This document shows, piece after piece, positions 57,116 through 64,000 of a stretch of 64,000 nt of DNA. The notes beneath the pieces were generated by a model. That model saw only the letters and a list, made by a program, of their open reading frames with translations. It ran no database searches and was not told the DNA's origin. The translations under genes and the position numbers were made by a program. How positions within the stretch are numbered: position 1 is the stretch's first letter; each line of letters starts with the position of its first letter. Origin of the DNA: Comamonas koreensis (lineage in GTDB: Bacteria > Pseudomonadota > Gammaproteobacteria > Burkholderiales > Burkholderiaceae_C); NCBI RefSeq assembly GCF_014076495.1, contig NZ_CP043575.1:1178001-1242000 (forward strand), given 5' to 3'.

Positions 57116-57148
57116 GGCAAGCGCTCAGCAAGCGGCGACAATAGGGGG

Positions 57149-58267
57149 GTGAATACAGAACCCTCTAGTTTAACGACTGTGCTGGCCAAGCGCATGGCTG
57201 AGGCTATTGCCCAGGCCGGCGGTTGGATCCCGTTTGATGACTTCATGCGCATGGCGCTGTACGAGCCCGGCCTGGGCTACTACGCCAATGACCGCAGCAA
57301 GTTTGGCGTCATGCCCGAAGAGGGCAGCGACTTTGTCACCGCGCCCGAGCTCTCGCCGGTGTTTGGTGAACTGGTCGCCGCCCAGGTGCAGGATGCCTTT
57401 GCCCACACCCAGACCAGCGAGGTCTGGGAGTTTGGCGCCGGCACCGGCGCCCTGGCCGAGCAGCTGCTTTCCACCCTGGGCCCCGCCTGCACGCGCTACA
57501 CGATTGTCGATGTCTCGGGCAGCCTGCGCCTGCGCCAGCAAGAGCGCCTGGCCCGCTTTGGCGACCAGGTGCAGTGGGCCGACAGCCTGCCCGCGCAGAT
57601 GCAGGGGGTGGTCGTCGGCAACGAGGTGCTTGACGCCATGCCGGTCAAGCTTGTGCTGCGCCAGCAGGGTGTGTGGCAGGAGCGCGGCGTGGTGGTGGCC
57701 AGGGCCGATGGCGGCGACATCCGCTTTGGCTGGGCCGAGCGCCCGACCCCATTGCGCCCGCCGGTGGAGCCGGACCTACCGCTCGAGGCCGAGTACCTGA
57801 CCGAGATCCACCCGCAGGGCGAAGCCTTTGTCGCGACGCTGGCCGACCGCATCACGCGCGGCGCGGTGCTGCTGATCGACTATGGCTTTGGCGAATCCGA
57901 GTACTACCACCCGCAGCGCCACATGGGCACCCTGGTCTGCCACCATCTGCACCAGGTCGACAGCGACCCACTGGTGCTGGTGGGGCTGAAAGACATCACC
58001 GCGCATGTGAACTTCACTGGCATTGCCGTGGCCGCGCAGGAAGCCGGCATGGATGTGCTGGGCTACACCAGCCAGGCCCATTTCCTGATCAACTGCGGCC
58101 TGGGTGCCAAGCTGGACCAGCTCGAAGTGATTGCCCGCAGCAAGGCGGCCAAGCTGATGATGGAGCATGAGATGGGCGAGTTTTTCAAGGCCATCCTGCT
58201 GAGCAAGGGCGTGGCTGTCTGGGAGCCAGCCGGCTTCGTACAGGGCGACCGCATGCACCGGCTGTAG
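57149..58267 (+). CDS. MidA/NDUFAF7-like SAM-dependent methyltransferase
   Basis: A 372-residue protein of the COG1565 family. The N-terminal FMRMALYEPGLGYYAN is diagnostic, followed by DFVTAPELSPVFGELVAAQV, the SAM-binding loop WEFGAGTGALAEQLL near 92-106 and VVGNEVLDAMPVKLV near 155. Eukaryotic relatives methylate an arginine of a complex I subunit; the bacterial target is unknown. A GTG at 57149 is used as start because the recognisable protein begins NTEPSSLT; the long open frame upstream lies over the SDR gene on the other strand. It diverges from the SDR/folB/ttcA operon. Confidence 0.87.
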   Translation: MNTEPSSLTTVLAKRMAEAIAQAGGWIPFDDFMRMALYEPGLGYYANDRSKFGVMPEEGSDFVTAPELSPVFGELVAAQVQDAFAHTQTSEVWEFGAGTGALAEQLLSTLGPACTRYTIVDVSGSLRLRQQERLARFGDQVQWADSLPAQMQGVVVGNEVLDAMPVKLVLRQQGVWQERGVVVARADGGDIRFGWAERPTPLRPPVEPDLPLEAEYLTEIHPQGEAFVATLADRITRGAVLLIDYGFGESEYYHPQRHMGTLVCHHLHQVDSDPLVLVGLKDITAHVNFTGIAVAAQEAGMDVLGYTSQAHFLINCGLGAKLDQLEVIARSKAAKLMMEHEMGEFFKAILLSKGVAVWEPAGFVQGDRMHRL

Positions 58268-58637
58268 GCTCCGTCGCGGGCGACAGATGCGCAGTGGGCA
58301 CAAGGCGGGCGCAAGGGGTGCGCAGTGTGGCGTGGGCTGAACCGGCCCGGCTGGGCCGACAAAAGATGGCTGCCGGTGCCAAGCCCTGACACATGCCCGC
58401 CGCCCGGTGCGTCCGATCTGGTCGCGCCCGGCACGGGGCATGCAGGCTGGCTTGTGCTGCACCGACAGACTGCCATCATGGCTGCGCTGCATGACGGCCT
58501 GATGACAGCGCAACAACACAGCAGCGCCGTAGCGCCCTTCATCGGTTTGCGCATAAAGATACGCGTTTTCATTCGTTTTCTGATTGCAGCGCGCCTTCTA
58601 CAGTGGGCCTATCACTGGTCCGCCAAGGAAAGCTGCC
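58268..58637 (+). other. Non-coding gap before the TauD-like gene
   Basis: About 370 bases with no supported gene. The last 90 bases are more AT-rich (around 58550-58610) and probably carry the promoter of the dioxygenase/transporter operon. No Cys-rich mini-ORF like the one at 59603 is seen here. Confidence 0.55.
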
Positions 58638-59606
58638 ATGTCCGCGCTGTTCGATGTTCTGACTGCCCACCCGTTCTTCTTCCGCCGCCCGGTGCCCGAC
58701 AGCGCCAGCCCGGTGGGCAGCGGCGCGGGCACCGCGCAGGCCTTCAGCCTGCGCCCCATCCAGCAGCCCGCTGGCGCCCAGACCCGCCTGGGAGTGGAGG
58801 TGGTAGGCCTGGACCTGTCCCGCCCGCTGGGCCCGGACGACTTTGCCCGGCTGCAGCAGGCGCACCAGGACCACAGCGTCGTGGTCTACCGCAACCAGCG
58901 CATCAGCCCGGCCGAGCAGATTGCCTTCAGCCGCCGCTTTGGGCCGCTGCAGCGCCATGTGCTGCGCAACTACCAGTTGCCGGGCCATGACGAGATCCTG
59001 ATCGTCTCCAACATCATCGAAAACGGCCAGCCCGTGGGCTTGGGCGACGCCGGGGCCTACTGGCACTCCGACCTGTCCTACAAGCCCCAGCCTGCGATGG
59101 GGTCGCTGTTGCATGCGCAAGAGCTGCCCGAGGTCGGTGGTGACACCTTGTTTGCCGACCAGGTCGCGGCCTACGAGGCGCTGCCCTATACCCTCAAGCA
59201 GCAGCTGGTGGGCTTGCTGGCCGAACACAGCTATTTGCTCAAATATGAGGCACTGCGCGAGCGCAATGCCTTCCGCCCTGCGCTCACTGCTGCGCAGGTG
59301 GCCGAGGTCAAGCCCGCCGTACACCCGGTGGTGCGCACCGATCCGCAGACGGGCCGCAAGTCCTTGTTTGTCAGCGAGCATTTCACTACCCGCATCCTGG
59401 GCCTGCCCGAGGGCCGCTCGGCCGCGCTGCTGGCCGAGCTGTTTGCCCACAGCACCCAGCCGCAGTTTGTCTACCGCCACCACTGGCGTGACCGGGATAT
59501 GGTGTTCTGGGACAACCGCGCGGTGCTGCACCTGGCCACCGGCGTGCCGGCCGGCCAGCGCCGCAAGCTCTACCGCACCACGATCGAAGGGGATGTGCCG
59601 GTATGA
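58638..59606 (+). CDS. TauD/TfdA-family 2-oxoglutarate dioxygenase
   Basis: A 322-residue cytoplasmic oxygenase. Iron ligands visible are H143 and D145 in WHSD and H298 in VLHLATG; the 2-oxoglutarate arginine is in RRKLYRTTIEG. The family splits taurine, sulphate esters or 2,4-D with Fe(II) and 2-oxoglutarate. Its gene neighbours are a NitT/TauT-type ABC transporter, so release of sulphite or sulphate from an organic sulphur compound is likely. The start 58638 follows AAGGAAAG. A Cys-Cys-terminated mini-ORF begins within its stop codon. Confidence 0.88.
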   Translation: MSALFDVLTAHPFFFRRPVPDSASPVGSGAGTAQAFSLRPIQQPAGAQTRLGVEVVGLDLSRPLGPDDFARLQQAHQDHSVVVYRNQRISPAEQIAFSRRFGPLQRHVLRNYQLPGHDEILIVSNIIENGQPVGLGDAGAYWHSDLSYKPQPAMGSLLHAQELPEVGGDTLFADQVAAYEALPYTLKQQLVGLLAEHSYLLKYEALRERNAFRPALTAAQVAEVKPAVHPVVRTDPQTGRKSLFVSEHFTTRILGLPEGRSAALLAELFAHSTQPQFVYRHHWRDRDMVFWDNRAVLHLATGVPAGQRRKLYRTTIEGDVPV

Positions 59607-59707
59607 ACGCCCCCTCCCAAACCTTGCGCGCGACCGGGCTGCCCGGCCCGCAACGCCACCAACCGCTGTTTCTGCTGTCGCTGCGCCTGGCCGCCGCCTG
59701 TTGTTGA
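59603..59707 (+). CDS. Predicted 34-codon leader ORF ending Cys-Cys
   Basis: A short ORF whose ATG overlaps the TGA stop of the dioxygenase gene (ATGA), so ribosomes finishing the upstream gene could start here. It encodes 34 residues, with a Leu-rich end SLRLAAACC: the last two codons are both TGT (Cys). A hairpin begins six bases after the stop. Cys-terminated short ORFs before sulphur genes act as cysteine-sensing attenuators in mycobacteria; a similar role here, for the transporter genes that follow, is inference. It may also be a chance ORF. Confidence 0.45.
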   Translation: MNAPSQTLRATGLPGPQRHQPLFLLSLRLAAACC

Positions 59708-59712
59708 TCGCC

Positions 59713-59736
59713 AGCGCCCGCCATTGCGGCGGCGCT
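59713..59736 (+). promoter_or_regulatory. Hairpin after the Cys-Cys mini-ORF
   Basis: AGCGCC-C-GCC (59713-59722) pairs with GGCGGCGCT (59728-59736) around a short loop, with one bulged C. No T run follows, so it is more likely a pause or sequestering structure than a full terminator. The binding-protein gene starts 115 bases later. Confidence 0.45.
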
Positions 59737-59851
59737 GCCCGCTCCTGACAACGGCGATTGACGCCCATCCCCAGTGCCTGCCCACCCGCTCTCACAGCGC
59801 GGTGGTGCTGCGCTGCGGCCCAACGATTCCAGCCATACCTCTTGACGCACT

Positions 59852-60973
59852 ATGAACATCCGCAATCCTTGGGCGCTGCGCAGCCAGCCGCCCGGCAAAC
59901 AGTCCACCACATCTTCCAGTCGTCCCGCTGCCGCCGCCCATGGCGCCAGCCTCGGCTCTGCCAGCAAGCATGCGGCAGCCGTGCTGGCCGCCACCGCTGC
60001 GCTCTGGGGCGTGGCTTTAGGCGGCGCGCAGGCGGCCGAAGGCCAGCTGCGCATTGCGCAGCAGTACGGCATCGTCTATCTGCTGCTCAATGTGGCGCAG
60101 GACCAGCAGTTCATCGAAAAGCAGGGCAAGGCCCAGGGGGTGGACATCAAGGTCAGCTACCTGCAGTTCTCCGGCGGCCCGGCGGTCAACGATGCGCTGC
60201 TCTCGGGCAATGTCGATATTGGCGGCGCCGGCGTTGCGCCGCTCTTTACGCTCTGGGACCGCACCAAGGGCAAGCAGAACGTCAAGGGCGTGGCGTCGCT
60301 GGGCAACTTTCCCTACTACCTGGTCAGCAACAACCCGCAGGTCAAGACGATTGCCGACTTCAGCGACAAGGACCGCATTGCCACGCCGGCCGTCGGCGTC
60401 TCGGTGCAGTCGCGCGTGCTGCAGTATGCCTCGGCCAAGCTCTGGGGCGAGCAGCACTACCAGCGGCTTGACAAGCTGCAGGTGGCCTTGCCGCACCCCG
60501 ATGCGGCAGCGGCCATCATCAAGGGCGGCACCGAGATTACCGCGCACTTTGGCAACCCGCCGTTCCAGGAGGTGGAGCTGGCTGGCAACCCCAATGCGCG
60601 CATTGTGCTCAACAGCTATGAGGTGCTGGGTGGGCCGGCCTCGTCCACCGTGCTCTACGCCACCGAGAAGTTCCGCCAGGAAAGCCCCAAGACCTACCGG
60701 GCCTTCCTCGATGCGCTCGATGAATCGGCCCGCTTTGTGCAGGCCAACCCCGAGCAGGCGGCCGATATTTTTTTGAAGAGCGGTGGCGGCGGCAAGGTCG
60801 ATCGCAACCTGATCCTGCAGATCATCAAGAACCCGCAGGTGCAGTTCACGATCCAGCCGCAGAACACCGTGGGCCTGGGCCAGTTCCTGCAGCGGGTGGG
60901 GGTGATCAAGACCAAGCCCGAATCGGTGCGCGACTATTTCTTTGACGACCCGCGCATCTCCGGGGGGAGCTGA
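59852..60973 (+). CDS. ABC transporter substrate-binding protein, NitT/TauT (sulphonate) type
   Basis: A 373-residue periplasmic protein. The N-terminal part is long: a Pro/Ser-rich stretch, then a hydrophobic segment (AAAVLAATAALWGVALGGAQA) with cleavage near residue 62. The mature part starts EGQLRIAQQYGIVYLLLNVAQDQQFIEK and has FSGGPAVNDALLSGNVDIGGAGVAPLF, typical of SsuA/TauA-like proteins that bind sulphonates or similar anions. It is followed one base later by the ATPase gene. The extended N-terminus is unusual; a later start may be used. Confidence 0.85.
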   Translation: MNIRNPWALRSQPPGKQSTTSSSRPAAAAHGASLGSASKHAAAVLAATAALWGVALGGAQAAEGQLRIAQQYGIVYLLLNVAQDQQFIEKQGKAQGVDIKVSYLQFSGGPAVNDALLSGNVDIGGAGVAPLFTLWDRTKGKQNVKGVASLGNFPYYLVSNNPQVKTIADFSDKDRIATPAVGVSVQSRVLQYASAKLWGEQHYQRLDKLQVALPHPDAAAAIIKGGTEITAHFGNPPFQEVELAGNPNARIVLNSYEVLGGPASSTVLYATEKFRQESPKTYRAFLDALDESARFVQANPEQAADIFLKSGGGGKVDRNLILQIIKNPQVQFTIQPQNTVGLGQFLQRVGVIKTKPESVRDYFFDDPRISGGS

Positions 60974-60974
60974 G

Positions 60975-61988
60975 ATGCGCTGGCCCCACGTTTTTGCGCA
61001 GGAGGGTGATGTTGCGCTGTCGCGCGGCAGTTGGCTGCGCAGCGCTGCCGAGCCCTATGCCAGCCTGGCCGAGGCCGAGCTGGCCGACCGCCTGGTCAGC
61101 CGTGCCCACCCCATCCCATCAGCGGCACCCAGCCAGACCTTGCACAGCCAGGCTGCGCAGGCGGGCGGCGCCTTGCTGGAAGTCGACCAGGTCAGCATCG
61201 ACTATGTGACCGACGAGCGCGTGCTGCGTGCCACCCACCAGGTCAGCCTGCAGGTGCATGCGGCCGAGCGCTTTGTGCTGCTGGGGGCGTCTGGCTGCGG
61301 CAAATCAACCCTGCTCAAGGCCATGGCCGGTTTTGTGCCGGTCAGCGAAGGGGCGATCCGCCTGGCTGGCCAACCGGTCGAGGGCCCCGGGCCAGACCGG
61401 GTGATGGTGTTCCAGGAGTTTGACCAGCTGCCGCCTTGGAAGACGGTGCGTGAGAACGTGATGTTCCCGCTGCTGGCCTCGCGCCGCTGCAGCAAGGCCG
61501 AGGCGCGCGAGCGCGCCGACCTCTACCTGGACAAGGTGGGGCTGAGCCGCTTTGCCGATGTGCACCCGCACCAGCTATCAGGCGGCATGAAGCAGCGCGT
61601 GGCCATTGCCCGTGCGCTGGCCATGCACCCGCAGGTGCTGCTGATGGACGAGCCCTTTGCGGCCCTCGATGCGCTGACGCGCCGGCGCATGCAGGAAGAG
61701 CTGCTGGCGCTGTGGGACGAGCTGCGCTTCACGCTGGTCTTTGTCACCCATTCGATCGAGGAGGCGCTGGTCGTGGGCAGCCGCGTGGCCATTCTCTCGC
61801 CCCACCCCGGGCGCTTGCGGGCCGAGATCAACGCCCATGCCTTTGGCCTGGCGAGCGGCGGCAGCGCCGAGTTCGAGGCCGCGCACCAGCGCATCCACCG
61901 GCTACTGTTTGACGAAGACCGTGCTGGCGCGCCCACCGCCGCTAGCCTGGACAGCAGCGCAACCACTGGCTTGCGCCGCGTGGCCTGA
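60975..61988 (+). CDS. ABC transporter ATP-binding protein, NitT/TauT type, with N-terminal extension
   Basis: A 337-residue ATPase. The nucleotide domain begins only near residue 68 (LLEVDQVSIDYVTDERVLRA); Walker A GASGCGKST is near 113, the Q loop in VMVFQEFDQLPPWKTV, the signature LSGGMKQRVAIARAL near 200, Walker B VLLMDEPFAALDALT and switch FVTHSIEEA. The first 65 residues (with RWPHVFAQEGDVALSRG) are not part of the usual fold and look like a poorly conserved extension. GGGGAG precedes the start. It powers the permease encoded next. Confidence 0.9.
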   Translation: MRWPHVFAQEGDVALSRGSWLRSAAEPYASLAEAELADRLVSRAHPIPSAAPSQTLHSQAAQAGGALLEVDQVSIDYVTDERVLRATHQVSLQVHAAERFVLLGASGCGKSTLLKAMAGFVPVSEGAIRLAGQPVEGPGPDRVMVFQEFDQLPPWKTVRENVMFPLLASRRCSKAEARERADLYLDKVGLSRFADVHPHQLSGGMKQRVAIARALAMHPQVLLMDEPFAALDALTRRRMQEELLALWDELRFTLVFVTHSIEEALVVGSRVAILSPHPGRLRAEINAHAFGLASGGSAEFEAAHQRIHRLLFDEDRAGAPTAASLDSSATTGLRRVA

Positions 61989-62008
61989 TACGAGAAACGA
62001 GACCCGCT

Positions 62009-62911
62009 ATGGCATCCACCCCCCTGACGGCCTGGCCTGGCGCTGCCAAGGCCCTGCCACCGCTGCGGCCCGAGGCCGAATACTCGCTGCCCGATGCCCC
62101 GGCACACCTGGCGGTGCGCCGCTTGCCGCTGGCCAAACGCTTGCTCCAGCATCCGGCCTTGCGCAAGGCCATCATTCTGGTGGTGCTGGCCACCCTGTGG
62201 GAGCTGGCAGCGCGCTGGCAGAACAACGACCTGCTCCTGCCCACCTTCAGCCAGACGGCTGCGACCTTGCTGCGCGAGCTGGGCAATGGCGCGCTGCTGG
62301 GCAAGGCGGCGATATCGCTGGGCATCTTGCTGCAAGGCTATCTGCTGGGCGTGGCCGGGGCCTTGCTGCTGACGCTGCTGGCGGTATCGAGCCAGTGGGG
62401 GCGCGATGTGCTGACCACCTTGACCAGCATGTTCAACCCTCTGCCTGCAATTGCGCTGTTGCCCCTGGCCTTGCTGTGGCTGGGCCTGGGGCAGGCCAGT
62501 TTGCTGGCGGTGCTGGTGCATTCGGTGCTCTGGCCGCTGGCGCTGGCCACCTATGCCGGTTTTCAGGGCGTGCCCGAGACCTTGCGCATGGCCGGCCGCA
62601 ACTACGGCCTGCGCGGCGCGCGCTATGTGCTGCAAATCCTGGTTCCTGCGGCGCTGCCGTCCATCCTGTCGGGCCTGAAGATTGGCTGGGCCTTTGCCTG
62701 GCGCACCCTGATTGCCGCCGAGCTGGTGTTTGGCGCCTCGTCGGGCAAGGGGGGCCTGGGCTGGTACATCTTCCAAAGCCGCAACGAGCTCTATACCGAC
62801 CAGGTGTTTGCCGGGCTGGCCCTGGTGATCATCATTGGCCTCTTGGTCGAGAACCTGGGCTTTCACCCGTTGGAGAGGGTCACCGTCAAGCGCTGGGGTG
62901 TGCAGCGCTGA
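62009..62911 (+). CDS. ABC transporter permease, NitT/TauT type
   Basis: Inner-membrane permease of 300 residues with about six hydrophobic segments from residue 55 on. The cytoplasmic coupling loop is GVPETLRMAGRNYGLRGARYVLQILVPAALPSILSGLKIGWAFAWRTLIAAELVFGASSGKGGLGWYIF, the family pattern of SsuC/TauC. It completes the binding protein-ATPase-permease set with the dioxygenase upstream. The gap to the ATPase gene is 20 bases. Confidence 0.92.
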   Translation: MASTPLTAWPGAAKALPPLRPEAEYSLPDAPAHLAVRRLPLAKRLLQHPALRKAIILVVLATLWELAARWQNNDLLLPTFSQTAATLLRELGNGALLGKAAISLGILLQGYLLGVAGALLLTLLAVSSQWGRDVLTTLTSMFNPLPAIALLPLALLWLGLGQASLLAVLVHSVLWPLALATYAGFQGVPETLRMAGRNYGLRGARYVLQILVPAALPSILSGLKIGWAFAWRTLIAAELVFGASSGKGGLGWYIFQSRNELYTDQVFAGLALVIIIGLLVENLGFHPLERVTVKRWGVQR

Positions 62912-63032
62912 CGCGGCTTGTGGGATGCGGCTGCTGTGGCCGCCCTCCAACAAACGGCCGCGCGCCGGCAGCGCTGGAAATGTAGGACATTGGCGATTGT
63001 TAAAGATTGCTGGATGTTGGGTATAGCATTTT

Positions 63033-63049
63033 TGCAATCATTTATTGCA
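63033..63049. promoter_or_regulatory. Palindrome upstream of the BCCT transporter gene
   Basis: TGCAAT-CATTT-ATTGCA is a perfect 6-5-6 dyad in a short AT-rich island 103 bases before the transporter start, likely an operator for an unidentified regulator. Confidence 0.5.
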
Positions 63050-63151
63050 TACTGATAGGTTTTGCGATGCCTGATCGTGCCCATTGGGGGCCGGCGGGCT
63101 GCTGCGGCGCGCCTGTGACAGACGGGGCGTGCTCCCAACAGGGGTGTACCT

Positions 63152-64000
63152 ATGACCAATTCTTCTTCAGATACTGCGGTGTCGCCCGAGGCCGACGCCG
63201 CGGCCCCGGAGCCGGCTGCGCAGGCGCCGCAGGCCAGCCAGCGCTCGACCATGTCGCTGCCGGTGGTGGTGCCTGCACTGCTGGTGCTCGGCGTCCTGCT
63301 GCTCGTGTGCGTGCTGGCGCCCGATGCCGCAGACCGCCTGTTCTCTGGCGCGCAGCGCTGGGTGGTGGCCAGTTTTGACTGGTTCTATGTGATGGCGCTG
63401 AGCGCCTTCTTGCTGTTTTTGGTGGTGCTGGCGGCCAGCCGCTATGGCGATATCCGCCTGGGGCCCGATGACGCCAAGCCCGAGTTCAGCTTTGTCTCCT
63501 GGTCATCGATGCTGTTTGCCGCCGGCATGGGCATTGGCCTGATGTACTTTGGCGTGGGCGAGCCGCTGCAGCATTTCCTCAACCCGGCCACACAGGAGCC
63601 GGGCACGCCCGCCGCCGCGCGCGAGGCGATGGAGGCCACGTTCTTCCACTGGGGCTTTCATGCCTGGGCGGTCTACGGCACCATGGGCCTGGTGCTGGCC
63701 TATTTCGGCTTTCGCTACAACCTGCCGCTGACGATGCGCTCGGGCCTGTATCCGCTGCTGCGCGAGCGCATCAACGGGCCCATTGGCCACGGCGTCGATG
63801 CGTTTGCGCTGGTGGGCACCATTGCCGGTATTGCCACCACCTTGGGCTATGGCGCGCGCCAGATCGCCGCCGGCATCCACACCTTGACCGGCTGGGAAAC
63901 CGAGACCTCCGGGTTCCTGGTGGCCGTCATCGTCGTGGTGGTGACCCTGGCCAGCCTGTCTGCGCTGCTGGGCGTGGACAAGGGCGTGCGGCGACTGAGC
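63152..64000 (+). CDS. BCCT-family choline/betaine/carnitine transporter, N-terminal part (cut by window edge)
   Basis: The first 283 codons of a gene that runs off the window. After an Ala/Pro-rich cytoplasmic tail (about 1-33) come the membrane helices. SSMLFAAGMGIGLMYFGVGEPLQHF near residue 115 is the diagnostic glycine-rich region of BCCT sodium- or proton-coupled betaine/choline carriers, and FFHWGFHAWAVYGTMGLVLAYFGFR near 165 is another family mark. Its substrate-specific tryptophan box lies beyond the window. AGGGGT lies seven bases before the ATG. A perfect palindrome upstream suggests separate control from the transporter operon to the left. Confidence 0.93.
   Translation, partial: MTNSSSDTAVSPEADAAAPEPAAQAPQASQRSTMSLPVVVPALLVLGVLLLVCVLAPDAADRLFSGAQRWVVASFDWFYVMALSAFLLFLVVLAASRYGDIRLGPDDAKPEFSFVSWSSMLFAAGMGIGLMYFGVGEPLQHFLNPATQEPGTPAAAREAMEATFFHWGFHAWAVYGTMGLVLAYFGFRYNLPLTMRSGLYPLLRERINGPIGHGVDAFALVGTIAGIATTLGYGARQIAAGIHTLTGWETETSGFLVAVIVVVVTLASLSALLGVDKGVRRLS

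Noticed and set aside
63007..63378. 123-codon plus-strand ORF with Cys-Cys and Cys residues before the BCCT gene
   Set aside because: It runs out of frame through the start of the BCCT gene, so the Cys-rich part is not a separate leader peptide.

Overview
The window is GC-rich, densely coded chromosomal DNA. It most resembles a beta-proteobacterium of the Burkholderiales, probably Comamonadaceae (Comamonas/Delftia-like). This is inferred from gene content: a Bug/TctC-type binding protein, a DUF4148 protein, the ybeZ-ybeY pair, a czcCBA metal pump, many LysR regulators, and a folate-type SDR/folB/ttcA cluster. No rRNA, tRNA, CRISPR array, insertion sequence or phage module was seen.

Layout. 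1-2.5 kb: the end of dtd, a sugar O-acetyltransferase, and a MarR/DNA-alkylation-repair operon. 2.5-14.3 kb: a metal-resistance region. A two-component system diverges from czcCBA, followed by a DUF4148 protein and the divergent cadR/cadA pair; both control regions carry recognisable operator-like sequences. 14.5-15.9 kb: three lower-GC genes of unknown function, probably acquired. 16-25.9 kb: DUF1993, a small secreted protein, a divergent KAS II/TetR pair with two operator copies, a LysR gene, yjaB, a MocR regulator with an EamA transporter, and a secreted M20 hydrolase. 25.9-38.2 kb: dgoKA and ridA diverge from an eight-gene array: peptide ABC transporter (five genes), D-serine-dehydratase-like deaminase, RpiR regulator and D-aminoacylase. 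It looks like a route for importing and degrading N-acyl-D-amino acids or D-peptides. A HexR/RpiR-like palindrome lies in the divergent promoter, and RidA may detoxify the enamine made by the deaminase. 38.3-42.9 kb: Bug binding protein, cupin, acyl-CoA dehydrogenase, LysR and a TSUP permease; the last two converge on a nine-unit 14-bp repeat that supplies both stop codons. 43-52 kb: ybeY, ybeZ, ruvA and ruvB, with ruvA and ruvB split by three tandem secreted serine-protease paralogues. 52-58.3 kb: LysR, a histidine phosphatase, a DUF4136 lipoprotein, ttcA, folB, a folM-like SDR and a MidA-like methyltransferase. 58.6-63 kb: a TauD-like dioxygenase and a TauABC/SsuABC-like transporter, linked by a predicted 34-codon ORF ending Cys-Cys-stop followed by a hairpin. 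63.1 kb to the end: a BCCT transporter cut by the window edge.

The least ordinary items are the Cys-Cys mini-ORF, the protease trio inside ruvA-ruvB, the 14-bp CTAG repeat at the convergent stop codons, the D-amino-acid operon with its operator, and the low-GC trio. All function statements rest on reading the sequence and on family knowledge; no search was run.
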